A stretch of 64,000 nt of DNA from NCBI RefSeq assembly GCF_902459465.1, contig NC_047065.1, positions 15,663,634 through 15,727,633 of the forward strand. The letters are read 5' to 3'. Within the stretch, counting starts at the first letter, position 1. Each line of letters begins with the position of its first letter. A program made the position numbers and the translations under genes. Source of the stretch: Asterias rubens. Lineage: Eukaryota; Echinodermata; Asteroidea; Forcipulatida; Asteriidae. The notes beneath the pieces were generated by a model. That model saw nothing but the letters and a program-made list of their open reading frames with translations, searched no databases and was not told the DNA's origin. This document shows positions 32,401 through 44,800 of the stretch, piece after piece.

Positions 32401-35400
32401 ATTTTAGCATGTAAAAACGTATTTTCATGACATTGTTTTACTCGTTTCTCAAAAACTACAGCACCTCAGCAACTAATATTTTAAGGTTTGCTCAGCTACT
32501 ATCATTATCATCAAACGGTGTAAGTTTGATGTAAATCTGTGGAAAAAGTAACCCAAAGAGGAAAACACGGACGCTTTTTTCCCCCTTTTTTTCTTTCTTC
32601 ATTTTTGCAGTAATGCGTTGGCGGAGATCAAGTTCTACATTCGGCCTTTTTAAAACTAAAATGTTTATTACACAGGATTGGTAGAACTGACAAAATAGTC
32701 GCAGAAGTTGGTCATGTTTTGTGTGTGATCACCCTAGGCCCAATTTCATAGAGCTGCTAAGCACAATATTAGCATGAAATTTCTTCACTGATAAAAACAG
32801 ACTTACCAACCAAATTTCCACCTGATTTTCAGGATAAGCAGACAAAAGCTGAATACCAGTCACAAGCATTATGTAAAAATGGAAATTTGGCTGGTAATCC
32901 TGTTTTATCAGGGAAGAAATTTCTGGCTTAGCAAATTTTGTGCTTAGCAGCTCTATGAAATTGGGCCCTGATGAAAAGTGCAAAATTTGCTTATTGATTC
33001 GTGTGTGAGGAGAAGAAAACCATGCAAACTTTTGTAAACAAACTCTCCTCAATTTTATTGTAACCGAAGTCAGCTTTGCGTACAAGAAAAAAAGGGTTTT
33101 AGATAATATCGTTGTTATCGATTAATGACCTTCTTTCAGAGTTAAAGTTTCACATAATTTTTTTTACAGTTAAAACATTACAGTCAGCTTCCAAACTTAA
33201 TAACAAAAATTCTGTTTTTTCCACAGTAAAAGCTTTAAAATGTCATGTTTAGCAGTGGAATTTCTTCGAAAGTAACTCGCTCTCAATATCTGATCTGGGC
33301 ACCAATATAAAATCACAGACTGATTTATTTAATTACACAAGGTTTAGTTTCCATCGTGGGGGATCCCTAAAGTCTAGACTGGATCGAGTGCATGGAGTCA
33401 ACTAGGTCACTCCGAGGTGGCCAATTACACACTAGTCTTAGTGCCAGGCGTTCTGGACGTTTCCCAAACAGCGCCCGCTACTGTTTGATAGTATTGTGCG
33501 CGGCGTGGAGCGGTGAATCGCGTTAGTTGATTGATTCTAACAAACAGTGTCTTATACTAAGACTAACTAAGGGTATACACACGTTCAAGGGCACATGAAT
33601 AGAGAAACTAGATCCATAGGTCTATAACCCCCCAAACAACAATAGCAGTATAAACACAACAATAGCAACCAAACTAACAAAATGCAACATCAATTTACTT
33701 TAAAGGGATGCCTTTCATTTAGGGATGTATGCGTTTGGCAATAAAACAAAATCATCAGCTTTCGATTAAGAATTATTTTGATAATGTGGTTATGGAAAAA
33801 GATATTGTTTTATACCCCCCAAAATAAAATAAAAAACATCAAAAAATCAAAACAAAACAAAATCAGAAGCGTTACTGGCAGTAACGCTTCTCAATTGCTT
33901 ATTCTTATAATGATGTTACCATGCATTCTTCCTGTGGGGACTTAAAGACAGTGGACACTATTGGTAATTGTCAAAGGCCAGTCTTCTCACTTGGTGTATC
34001 TCATCATATGCATACAATAACATACCTGTGAAAATTTGAGCTCAATCGGTTGTAGATATTTCTCACAATGTTGTATACCATCAACCTCTCCCCATTACTG
34101 GTAATCAAGAAAGCTTTTGTGATGACAATTATTTTGAGTAATTACCAATTGTGTCCACTGCCTTTAAACGCTCCGGATTTTGTGCGATATCTCAAAAACG
34201 GATCACCTTTTGTCCCGTCTGCAAACATCACGAGCTCAATAAGCAGCCTTGGTATATAAAATGGCAAAAGAGTTGTTACAGTGAGATGATGTGAAGAAAC
34301 CAATGAACAAGGTGTTAGCACCGCCACTTAATCATTTCCAAATAAAGCCAGAATAATAACAGCGACTGTTAAATGTTTACTCTTTATTTCAGAACGTAAC
34401 GGACACAGGACGAAATCTTCGTGAAACTCTTAAAGACGATATCGGGTAAGGAGGTTCACAGTTAAATGTTTTAGGCAATAAGAATTGTTTTTGTACAAAA
34501 CAAACATGTAATAAAACAAGCCAAAACCCTAAACCAAACAATAAACATTGATCTCAAGTTTCGAAGGGTACGCGACCTTTGGGTCCAATTTCAGAGAAGC
34601 TGCTTAGCAAATGTCCTTACTGAGCAAAACAATTAGTGGTGCACCAATTGACAATGTTCACCTTGTGGAATTTTACTCATATTTTAAAGCAAGAGTTTTT
34701 TGTGTGCTTAGCACAAGTGCTTGTATGCCTGGTTAATTTGATCGCAGTTTAATGCATCAATGGATTTATTTTCGTACCTCCTAAAACAAGACGAGTTAAC
34801 CAACCTAATTAATTGAAAATCTTGACATAATTTTCCAGCTCTCTTAAAATTAACTGGGAGGACGCAAAAGACATCAAACAACTGCCCACATTTAAAAGTA
34901 AAGGTAAGAGCAAACCAAACAATTACGTGTTATTATTTTTTTTTCTTCAAAATGAATACTTATTTTGGGTAAGAACAAAGAAGTCTTATTCGTCACTTGT
35001 TGTAAAACTGATGCTGAAAATCTGCTGGGCATAATATAGGAAGGGATAGAAACGATATAATCACAGTATGGTAACTGTGTAAAAACCACTTCTGATAGCG
35101 CCCTCTGTTGAAACATCGTCCTTCAGCCCACTTTATTTTCGAATCGGGGGACAAATCTCCGGCGGGGAACTTTCGCTGGAAGACCGGAGCCAAAGGCCAC
35201 TTTTCACTTAAACTTTACTACAGAGTTTAATTGATCCATGTTTAGTAGACGTTGTACAAGAAGAAACTACATGATGACATCCTGTGAAGGTTAGGGATTT
35301 TGAGTTGTAGGCGAATAATATTCCACAAATTTTTTGGCCAAGTAAAAAACTTTGATTTTCAGTTTAACTTTTATAAACTGTTTATTATGTTTTTATTGGA

Positions 35401-37182
35401 TAGGTGATCTGAGATTTACGGGTTATGCTGTGCGATACCTTAAACCAAGTATTACAGAATCATGGAGGGTAAGTGTTTTAGGTTTCATTCATCTTCAATT
35501 AGTTTCAAAAGTTCGATTGCCATATGAACAGGTGTGGGTCATAGCTTCTTTTAATAACCTCAAGATTACACTTGACTCAAGTCCTAATCCCGTGCCATCC
35601 CCAGAAAACTTGTTTTGTGATGCTCTGCATTCCCCAACCTGTTCCGCACGATGGACAGGGACTTGACGGTGCCGCAGTCACCTGATAATGTAAATATATT
35701 CACCTATATGAAGATGTAAACATTGCTGCGTGATACGCGCTATCCAATCAAACGCATTCAACAGAAGACTCGTGCATTTGTTATTTTGTGGCGGTTAAGT
35801 TCTTTTAGTTGAGGTTTGAATTGCATTCTTGAATAAACAATTAATAAAAAGAAAGCACTGAATGTTCATTTGAATTTAGGTTAACATACATTGGGTCGGT
35901 TTTGTTAGCACAATATTGAAAATTTGGGAAGTGCAATTCAATGACTTATTTTCTTTCTTCAAATTATCTATTTCAAATCTCGAATACATCTTCCATAGAC
36001 AGTACGATAAAGATTCCTCCACAGGTGGGGATACTGCATTTCAAATTATTATTATTTCAAATAAAAGTTAATGAGGACTGGATTAGTCAAATTATGCTCT
36101 ATAAATATCTCGTTTTATTTTGTTTCCTACAGTACACATTCAAACAAGAGCCCAAGTTAGACCAGTACGGACAACGTCCAGTGCCTGCAAATATTTTGTA
36201 AGTATTTGCCCTAATTTTACCCTCTTTGCTAAGGGATTGCTTGTTTGATTGGGTTAGTTTTCACAAACAATTAACAATATTTCCTGTATGCTAAAACATA
36301 TCCCTGTTTAAAGCAACAAAAGGTCGAGCTCGTTCAAACTGCTGGCAATTGCAAATCTTCTGTTTAAGGTGTTACAGGCCAAAATGATTTCATTGGATAG
36401 GTGATAAGATTTTAGCTTTCAATATTGTATAAATAGTACTAGTGTTTTGTTGTGTACATACAAGTGTGATCGACTGCGAAATCTCTGTATGGCCTAAAGG
36501 TGAGGGCGCCCATACTCAAGTGTGCGAAGGTTCTATTAAAAACAGTGGACACTATTGGTATTTGTCAAAGAGTAGCCTTCACAGTTGGTTTATCTCAACA
36601 TATGCATAAAATAACAAACCTGTGAAAATTTGAGCTCAATCGGTCATCGAACTTGCGAGATAATAATGAAAGAAAAAAACACCCTTGTCACACAAAGTTG
36701 TGTGCGTAGGCCTATGGATGGTTGATTTCGAGACCTCAAGTTTTAAATCTGAGGTCTCGAAATCAAATTCGTGGACAATTACTTCTTTCTTGAAAAATAT
36801 GGCACTTCAGAGGGAGCCGTTTCTCACAATTTTTTATACCATCAACCTCTCCCCATTAGTCGTCACAAAGAAAGGTTTTATGTTAATAATTATTTTTAGT
36901 AATTACCAATAGTGTCCACTGCCTTTAAGGAAGGTTCTAATATAAATAGCATGAACTTATAAATAGCTTCACACTTCGTGGCTCGTGAATATTAAGCAAG
37001 AGAATTGCCTTTTTAGCCTAGGTCAGTCCCGTCCATCTTCACCTTTCACCTCGATTAATATGCAGACTACCGCAAGTGCAGCTGCCAAACGTCACATTGA
37101 CCAACATCCGACCTATCAAAACACAGATGGAAAACATTACGTCACTGCACGTTTATTCAATGAATTTATTGTTTCCAATTAA
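29427..37182 (+). CDS. Seven-exon gene, candidate sperm/ciliary protein (222 aa)
   Basis: Exons 29427-29619, 30536-30597, 34393-34445, 34839-34903, 35404-35468, 36133-36197 and 37017-37182 all have GT-AG borders, and phases 1, 0, 2, 1, 0, 2 chain without a break to a stop. The 222-residue product has no signal peptide, membrane segment or coiled coil. It is rich in Tyr, Pro and Arg, with patches such as YFNPPTSRYAGS, FTGYAVRYLKP, ESWRYTFKQEPKLDQYGQRP and GQSRPSSPF. Short aromatic/proline motifs of this kind are usual in microtubule inner proteins of axonemes. From memory the RYLKP...WRY...DQYGQ stretch recalls TEPP/SPMIP8, but I could not verify that. The promoter has an X-box-like site. The introns carry two foldback MITEs (33942 and 36536), a GGGCCC element (32735), a 16-bp tandem repeat and two hairpins. 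Gene structure is firm; the function is inferred. Confidence 0.75.
30654..30717 (+). repeat. 16-bp tandem repeat, four units
   Basis: Four units of GGTACGAAGTGTCCAA-type sequence run head to tail (units start near 30655, 30672, 30688 and 30704), with small changes in each. The array lies about 60 bases into intron 2 of the 29-kb gene and is followed by GACACCCGACACC. Confidence 0.75.
31204..31249. repeat. Perfect-stem hairpin in intron
   Basis: TAGACCTGAT and ATGACAGTT pair with AACTGTCAT and ATCAGGTCTA. This makes a 10-bp outer and a 9-bp inner stem with a 4-base bulge and a CAAA loop. The stem is too short for an ordinary microRNA precursor; it may be the centre of an eroded foldback element. 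Confidence 0.6.
32735..32969. mobile_element. GGGCCCAATTTCATAGAGCTGC inverted-repeat element
   Basis: This is the best-preserved copy of the family. The left arm AGGCCCAATTTCATAGAGCT with GCTAAGCACAA pairs with the right arm TTTTGTGCTTAGCAGCTCTA and TGAAATTGGGCCCT, and secondary arms (AAATTTCTTC, GAAGAAATTT) lie within. It sits in intron 2 of the 29-kb gene. No protein is encoded. Confidence 0.8.
33865..33891. repeat. 27-base near-perfect palindrome
   Basis: AGAAGCGTTACTG, one G, then CAGTAACGCTTCT: a 13-bp perfect inverted repeat around a single base. It is GC-richer than the A-rich flanks. It stands about 50 bp upstream of a foldback MITE in intron 2 of the 29-kb gene. The role is unknown. 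Confidence 0.7.
33942..34167 (+). mobile_element. Foldback MITE, internally deleted
   Basis: Both ends are intact (TTAAAGACAGTGGACACTAT at the left and GTGTCCACTGCCTTTAA at the right). The middle jumps from GAGCTCAATCGGTTG straight to TTTCTCACAATGTTG, removing the inner palindrome. TTAA flanks both edges. Confidence 0.85.
34578..34725. repeat. GGGCCCAATTTCAT-family repeat, diverged
   Basis: It begins GGGTCCAATTTCAGAGAAGC followed by TGCTTAGCAAA, and has a GTGTGCTTAGCACAAG segment at the other side, matching the arm sequences of the copy at 32735. It is old and lies in intron 3 of the 29-kb gene. Confidence 0.45.
36536..36928 (+). mobile_element. Foldback MITE, AAAGGCAGTGGACAC family
   Basis: Near full length. 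The left end TTAAAAACAGTGGACACTAT is slightly altered; the right end AGTGTCCACTGCCTTTAA is intact. The inner arms TTTCGAGACCTCAAG and TGAGGTCTCGAAATC are well preserved. It is inserted about 90 bp upstream of the last exon of the 29-kb gene. Confidence 0.88.
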
Positions 37183-38121
37183 ATCATAGATTCTGAAAAG
37201 CAAGTACCTTCAGGGGACCACTCTACCTGTTGCACTGCGATAAACTCATCTGAAAGCTCTGTATTCTGTTTAATTATTGTTCCCCTTTTCATTTTCTTTT
37301 CTTTTTTGCACGAGCAGTAGCCGATACAGAGACACCTTCCCACAATACAGCCGCAACATTGCCAGTGACTGCTACAGATAAGCCAGGACAGTGACGTCAC
37401 TTATTACGTTTTAATTGGGGGGGTGGGGCAGAGGTGTATCCAGCCACTTTCATTTTGGGACGATCGGGCACAGCAATCTTAATGGGGCGGGTATTGAAGT
37501 ATACATAACTTTTTTTATTTGGGTGGGGGTAGGGTTGGACTCTGTCCCTTTTAAGCGGGGAGAATGCGAAGTGGGATTGGATGAGTGTCAAGCTTAGGAA
37601 GCCATTATGTTTTGTTCTTTCGGAGAATTTCGCTGACAGTGTGCTATACTTCTTTTTTGAAATTAAATGACGGATGTGACTCCAATTCTGCTTGAATGCA
37701 CCATGCTATTTGGACTTGGCATTATCACTATATTATCCCAAATTGGAATAGTTTGTGCCTTGAAAACTATCAAAAAGTTCAGATTATTATGTTTGACAGA
37801 ATGGTGCAACCATTATTTTGTTTCTTCCCATCAACGAAATAATTAAATCGATGCTCGTGCGCATTATTTACAAGTATTCACACACCGGTAAACCTTCTAT
37901 GTGAAAGGAGCTTACAGATCCGAAACATACTTACTAAGCCTATACATGTACATCTTAACAAACAATTTGTTATCAAATAAGAACGTTGTCATTTCCATTG
38001 AAGTTTACAATCTATTTTACTTATTGCAATTTATGTTTTACATAAAGCTCTACACAAGGGATTGTCTAGTTGTTTGTTTCGCAAAAATAACTAAACTTCA
38101 AAATAAGTTGCACTGTAAGAA

Positions 38122-38195
38122 ATTCTGGGTCAGACTTGACCAAGATCTTGGTCACGCGGGCTTGACCCGGCTGGATCAGTTTATGACCCAGAAAT
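38122..38195. mobile_element. Tiny inverted-repeat element with CTGGGTCA ends
   Basis: TTCTGGGTCA at the left and TGACCCAGAA at the right enclose about 50 bp that includes the perfect palindrome TGACCAAGATCTTGGTCA and the sequence GACCCGGCTGGATCA. The whole can fold as a cruciform. It lies between the 29-kb and 39-kb genes. Confidence 0.55.
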
Positions 38196-38877
38196 AATTG
38201 AACTTCAATCCGTGTCAAAATCCAATTTATATATTTACACAACGCGCGACGTGTTATTAAAGAATCTGTGCAAAAATTGTACAGAATGTAATGATGTGCT
38301 CTGTTAATAATGTTTTCATGAGAATTGTACATAGTGTTCAATAAAAAGAATGATTTGTTATATCTTGAAATGAGAGTAAAGATTTTTAAAAGTTGGCATG
38401 TTTGCTTCCGTGTTCTAATTTTTCTTGTGTTAAATCTGGTACTCTAAACAAAGGAGAACAAATTTACAAGAGCATTGTACATTATTTATAAATCAACGAG
38501 AACTCCTTTAGACATAGATTTAAAGGCAAGGTTTGCATTTGTTTTTTGGAACCGCTTGCCATTTTAACGGTTAATGTAAAACTACATTTCATTTCACAGG
38601 GTAGTCGCGGTCCTGAAGAGATATCACCGAAAATCCGGAGCGATTATCTTTATCTTTACAGGAAAAATACTGTCATTTTATTTTTAAGAGGTGAAAACTT
38701 TAGAAAAAATACTGGATTTCTCCACGAATGGATTATTAAAGTGCGGCGACTTAGAAGCAAGTCTAATCGCTATGTTCCTAGCTAAAGTATAGTGCACGTG
38801 GGTCATTGTGTATTGATAGTTGCATACCATTGTGCAGTGTACAAAACGTTATAATGCAAACCGTGCAGTGAGCAAGC

Positions 38878-41800
38878 ATGCAACAGCAATTGCTGTATGA
38901 TGTGTGTCTCCGTCAGGCGGGCTGCAGATTCCGAAAGGGAGTCAGTCGGCTGGAAATAGAAGCTTCTCAGTCCAAACCACACAGAGGATCTGTAAGTATT
39001 ATTGTCAATGTTGGCCATTAAAGCGAAATGTAGTCTTTGAAGTTATTGCGGAATTATGTACGATATGGATCTTCACGGAGCTTTATAATGCCCATAATGT
39101 AATCCTGAATAGTGTTAGGCTGCGCCGCATTGTAATCCATTGCAAAGGTCGCATGACATGCTGACCTCTGACAGCAATACATACCGTGTGCAGTATGGAT
39201 GCTAGCATGATGGTACATGTAGTAGGTTGTGAACATTCGTAAGGCATGCCTATTCACCACATGTCACACTAGGCCTATACGATGAGAGCCTGTCCCCCCA
39301 CACACACAGCTAACTTTGTTGGGCGGTTGGTCTTGATCTTACATTTAAGGTGGGCTAGCCCCAGTGGCCTTTATCTACATGTATAAAGTACTCACGCAAC
39401 TCGTAAGGGCCTATCATTTTGACCATAACAACTTAAAGGCAGTGGACACTATTGTTGGTAATTGTCAAAGACTAGCCTCACAGTTGGTGTATCTCAACAA
39501 ATGCATAAAATAACAAACCTGTAAACATTTGAGCCCAATCGGTCATCGAAGTTGCAAGATAATAATGAAAGAAAAGTAACCCTTGTCACACGAAGTTGTG
39601 TGCGTTTAGATGGTTGATTTCGAGACCTCAAGTTCTAAATCTGAGGTCTCGAAATCAAATTCGTGAAAAACTACTTCTTTCTCGAAAACTATAGCACTCC
39701 AGAGGGAGCCGTTTCTCACAATGTTTTATACCATCAACCTCTCCCCATTACTTGTCACCAAGAAAGGTTTTATGCCAATAATTATTTTGAGTAATTACCA
39801 ATTTTATGCGCATGTTGAGATTCACCAACTGTGAAGGCTACCAATAGTGTCCACTGCCTTTAAGTAATAACAAACATTCAAAGCATTTCAAAGATTTATT
39901 GAATTAAATTGAATTGAACAAATATGCAGAAACTCATCTGCAATAACCCCCCCCCCCAAAAAAAAAAAAAAAAAAAACAACACAGGGTTCAAGTGATGGA
40001 ATGACATCTATCTGTATTTCAAAAAGCACAATTCATACAAATTTCCTGTAGTTCATAAAGTATTAAATTCTGGCTGGAATTGTCGATGGGAGGGGACAAA
40101 CACGGAAGGTGAAACAAAGGAAAGAACAAAATAACAAACACTTCTACGATTGAACTGATTTCACAATGACTAGAATAAATATTGTCGTCTAGTTAACGAA
40201 TCACAACTTCTTGATTTGTGTAATTCATAACACAGACGTTAAACTAATGTTTTTGAGAGAGATTGGCTGTTGCCAGCTTGGCGTTTATATCCCTTGTGGG
40301 AGTTTGCCGAGTTCCCTTGATGGGAAGATAATTTAAACAAACAAACAAACAAACAAACAAACAAACAAACAAGATATGAAAAACAATGGGGCCTAGGGGG
40401 ACCATTGCTTTAACTACATGTTCAGTGTGCACTTTTTGTTTAATACAATATTTAAAGTAATGTGTAAAAGATATCATCAAGCTGTTTAATATTTACCTTA
40501 AATATATATATTTTTTTTTCAGACAAGACCGACCGTACTTATTTTGTCCAACATGGAGAACTCAACTACTGGTGATGATATGGTGAGGTTTTATTTCTCA
40601 TTCTAACAATTAATTTTGTGGGATTCAAAATTCAATATGAAGTAGGTTTTTAATATTTTCCGTTGGAGTATAATTATGTGAGGTTGGCAGTAGCAGCATG
40701 TGTACATCTCTTGGAGTAGTGTGTGTTGTGAAAAAAACTGGTTTTTATCAATGTTTTGATCAGTGCGACTTGAAGACGATCAAAGCATGCTGATAAAATT
40801 GTTGAGTTGTCAACCATCTGTTCTTTATACTATTATCGAGCTATGCAGAGATTGTTAATTTCCTCTGTTATTAAAGCATTTATAAAAACGTTTTTTTTTT
40901 TTAGTATGCAAGCATTTTCTAGGATATGTTTTGTTATCTTTTTGGCCTGTTTGCGGGGCTCATTAAACCAAAAGCACCACTGCCTCTAAGAGATTGTACT
41001 GTTATGCCCCTTTTAAAATGGCTCTCAAGACATTTGTTTTACGCTGGTTGCAAGTAAGCTGGATTTCGAAGTCCACTACCCATCCCCATTAAGCGTTCTG
41101 TGTATGTTTGTTATTATGTTAGTTAGCTTTAGCTTTTCCCATGCAATACGCTACTTACATTCATTCATGGCTACGTATGCTATTGGTGTGCAACGCCATA
41201 AGGTTGTGCACTACTAGGCAGTGCTCAATGCCTATGAGAGTACTACCATCAGCCTTGTACAATAAGGCGAGATGTCTCTCATTCCACCCACCAGTATTTT
41301 GGGTGAGTACATTGTGTACATGCAATCGAAATGAGAGGTTCTAGTTTATAGACTGTTAACTACTGCCTTTTTAGTTGGTCATGTCTCTTGTTCTTAGAAC
41401 AGTAATGAATGCTACTGCTCAGTAGAAAGGAACGAACCAGACTATTGTACCATCTTGCCTCTATTTGGTAACATTGATTTGAAGGGAGGAGAAGACCAAG
41501 ATGACCGCACCATGAAAACATTTTATAAGCGACTTCTTTACAGTGCATTTTAAGCTTTTCATTAGCATCTAAATCTCACTAATGGAATTTAGTTTTCACA
41601 CTTTTGCAGAGTGTAAACTGTGAAGAAAAGAAGCATCATGACAAAGAAACAGACAAACCTTCAGCTGATGAGCACACGTCAGACAGTCAGGGAGGCGTTC
41701 CAGTACAACCCGTAAGTACATCTGGGTGTTACTAAGGCCTACTCATCGCTAACTCATCCCGAGACAGCCGTGCTGGGCCCGATTTCACGGATCTGCTTAC

Positions 41801-44800
41801 CATAAGCAAGGAAACTGCACTTACGGAACCAGGGAATTCTGTGCTGGCATCAAGCGTTTTTAATGGGTTTGTGGGGAATTTTGGCTTGTGCGCGTGCGTA
41901 CTCCATATTACTATGCATTTTCACCATACAAGGCCAGCGCAGAAATTCAGCGCCTGAAAAGCGCAGAATTTGGTGGTAAGCAGAGCCTTGAAATTGGGCT
42001 CTGGTCTTTGGTACCTTGATGGATGCATCTGCTGTCGGGCATTGCCACAGTTATCGGCCCTCTGTCATGCCTACAAGGGCAGCAATGTTTCAGCCTGTCC
42101 AGTAGGCCTGGGCGAATTATTCGAATATCCGGTTAATGGCGAATAGGTTTTCCTATCCGTAATCGCGAATGCCTTTTTTTTCTTAACCGGATATCCGCAA
42201 TGGGCGCGGATACCTATTTATAAACCGGATAGTTCTGTAATTACAACCAAGTACACCGGATATTCTTTAATATCAGAATATCCGCGGACGTCGGGCGACA
42301 ACTTATGAAACTTCTATTAAGACAGCATAAAACAGCATAAATTAAGTATTTAACTATGCTCACCTCCGTGAAGAATTAAAACAATGACATTTCTGACGTA
42401 TTTTGTTCAAAGATTACGTAAGTTATCCTTCACGTAGAGTCAACCACGATCAAAAGAAAAGCAAATCGCCATCTTTAAATTAGATCCGGTTATTTTTATG
42501 AATGAACCGAGTGACACTGTCTAAAACTAATATCTTGATCCGCCCATAAGATCTCATTCACAAACAAATAGCGCCCTCTAGCGGCAAAAAAACTATTCAA
42601 ATATCCGGTTAATTTCGGATAGTTGGCCAGCGGTATCCGAATACCAAAAATTCACTATTCGCCCAGCACTACATGACCGTACACGACACAACTTGCTGCC
42701 TGACAAAGGCAGTAGGTCTTGGACCAATTCTGACATTTTTTATAATAAGGGAATTAAAGTACAGTCAAGAGGTTTTAAATAAAGGTGAAAGTGCCTTCTG
42801 TTGACTAAACATGGTCGGGTCATGTTTAATCACTTTGAACTGTATTTATATCGCACTTTTAAGCTCGACCATGTGATCTCCTTTTGACAATTAAGAAAGG
42901 ATAAACTGTCCCAGGTGTTAATTATAATTTCAAATTTTTCATTGGAAATTCAGAGTCCAAATTCTAGCTACGTCTATGAGTGAGTAGATAGCTTCAAAAT
43001 GTTGTAATGAGATACAGAATCTACTAGCAAGTTGTATAGGAGCACGTAGACTTGGAGACAACTTTGTTGCACTGAGCCAAAGCCTAACGGTTGTTTGTCA
43101 TGGCTGCGCGGTCAAGTGACTCGAACTCTGGTGTTTCTGACCAGACCAGCAGAATGGGGTTGGACTACCAGTCTTAACACTTGTGTCCTCATGCATTGAC
43201 TTTTTTGGCATGGTTTGCGGCTGGTTCTGCCTTACAGCACCTTTTAAACTTGATGGTATGGTGATATGTAATAAAATGCATCTTATAATTCGAACATAGC
43301 TCTGCATACCTTGTTGAAAAGTCTTTGAGCACCATCAGGTGCAGCAAAGCACTATCATGTTTATGTTTTAAAAAAAAGGACCGCATTGCGAAACAGGATG
43401 ATATGAGGGTTTTACTCATTTTGTGGTTTGCAAATGTGGAATACAATTTCTACAATATTATGAGTAATTAAAGTTTCTGCAAACCACATCACATTTTGCA
43501 CTTACTCTGTCTTGGTACAGGTCAAAGAGAAAGGACGTAAACTCGGATCTGTGTCGGCTATTCCAGATGATCAGTACAACTTCATCATTGGTATTCTAGA
43601 AGGTCACATACAGCTGAATTCGATCTCAAAGAGCAAACGCACTAAAGCCCAGAAGGCAGCCATTATGCGTCTATGGCGCAACAAAGGACTCCTGCAGGTT
43701 GCGAAAGTCCACAATCCCCTAACTGGGAAGAAGGAGAAGCGGCTGATATCCAAGAAAGATGCGAGGATCATACTGAGGGAGAGTGAACGAGCTATCGTTA
43801 CACAGAAATACCACCAGAACCACAAGGGTAACGGAGCTCGTCGCCTCTTTGGCGTTGTGAAGGATTCTTTCATTGGATGCAGTAGGCAGAGCATCCAGAG
43901 TGATCTCAAGAAGTTCAAAGTTTCTCAGGAGCGCAAGTTGGGGCCATCAGTGGAAACCACTTTTCAGCCACCTCTTAAGGTGCTTAAGGAGCCACAAGAG
44001 CGCCATCAGATTGAAATTGTGTCTCTAGAAGGGACTGTCAAGCAGAAAGCAAAGACCTGTGTACTGGTTGTCCAGGATGTGTTCTCCAAGTTCGTATGGC
44101 TGAGGCCTGTCACTAAAAAAGACAGTGTTGAGATAACCCACCATCTTATGGCTTTGTATAGTGAGTACGGGCCACCCCAAGAACTACTATTTGACCACAA
44201 AGAAAAGTTTTATGACACAATTAAACAAATGTGTGTTGATTTAAAAATTCAGCGTATTAACGGTGTTGTGACAAGACGCCAATGTGAAGCAAGTGACAGT
44301 TCAGATGGACTTTGGAAAGAGAAAATGACATTAGACTTGTTTCAGTTTGCAAACAGTAATGCGAACTGGGTAGCAAATCTCCCGAGCTACCAACAAAGCC
44401 TTAATGAAGAAAGGCACCAATCACTGGGAATGTTAAACCCATTCGAATTGTTTTTCGGACGGACTTCTAATACACTCCCTAGTAAAATGTGCTTGGGTGA
44501 AAATTCTTCTGAAGTAGATATGGCCAATGTGAGCATGAAACTAGAAAATGAGTTCAGCCATGAAGCATTAGACCAATTAACACAGCAATCATCTGGGACA
44601 CCGGTGCATACTTTCGCTAACACCCACTTCATGGAGAATATCCTTCAGAGAATCAGTTCTAAAAGCTCTAGTGACTGCAAAGCACTACACGCTTTTATAA
44701 ACACTCACCTGAAGCTATCGACCTCAAAAGACTCTGTCAACAAAATGAGGGACGATCTCATTACACATGCAATGGAGTTGGGATATTTTGAACGAGGAGA

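Noticed and set aside
38546..38785. A further exon of the integrase-OTU gene after the acceptor at 38600
   Set aside because: An acceptor-like TTTCACAG is present, but the frame has no matching donor and does not join in phase with the exon at 38878.
39433..39863. Regulatory or coding meaning of the conserved GAGACCTCAAGTTCTAAATC palindrome
   Set aside because: It recurs in every copy of the foldback MITE and is explained as the element's own inner arms.
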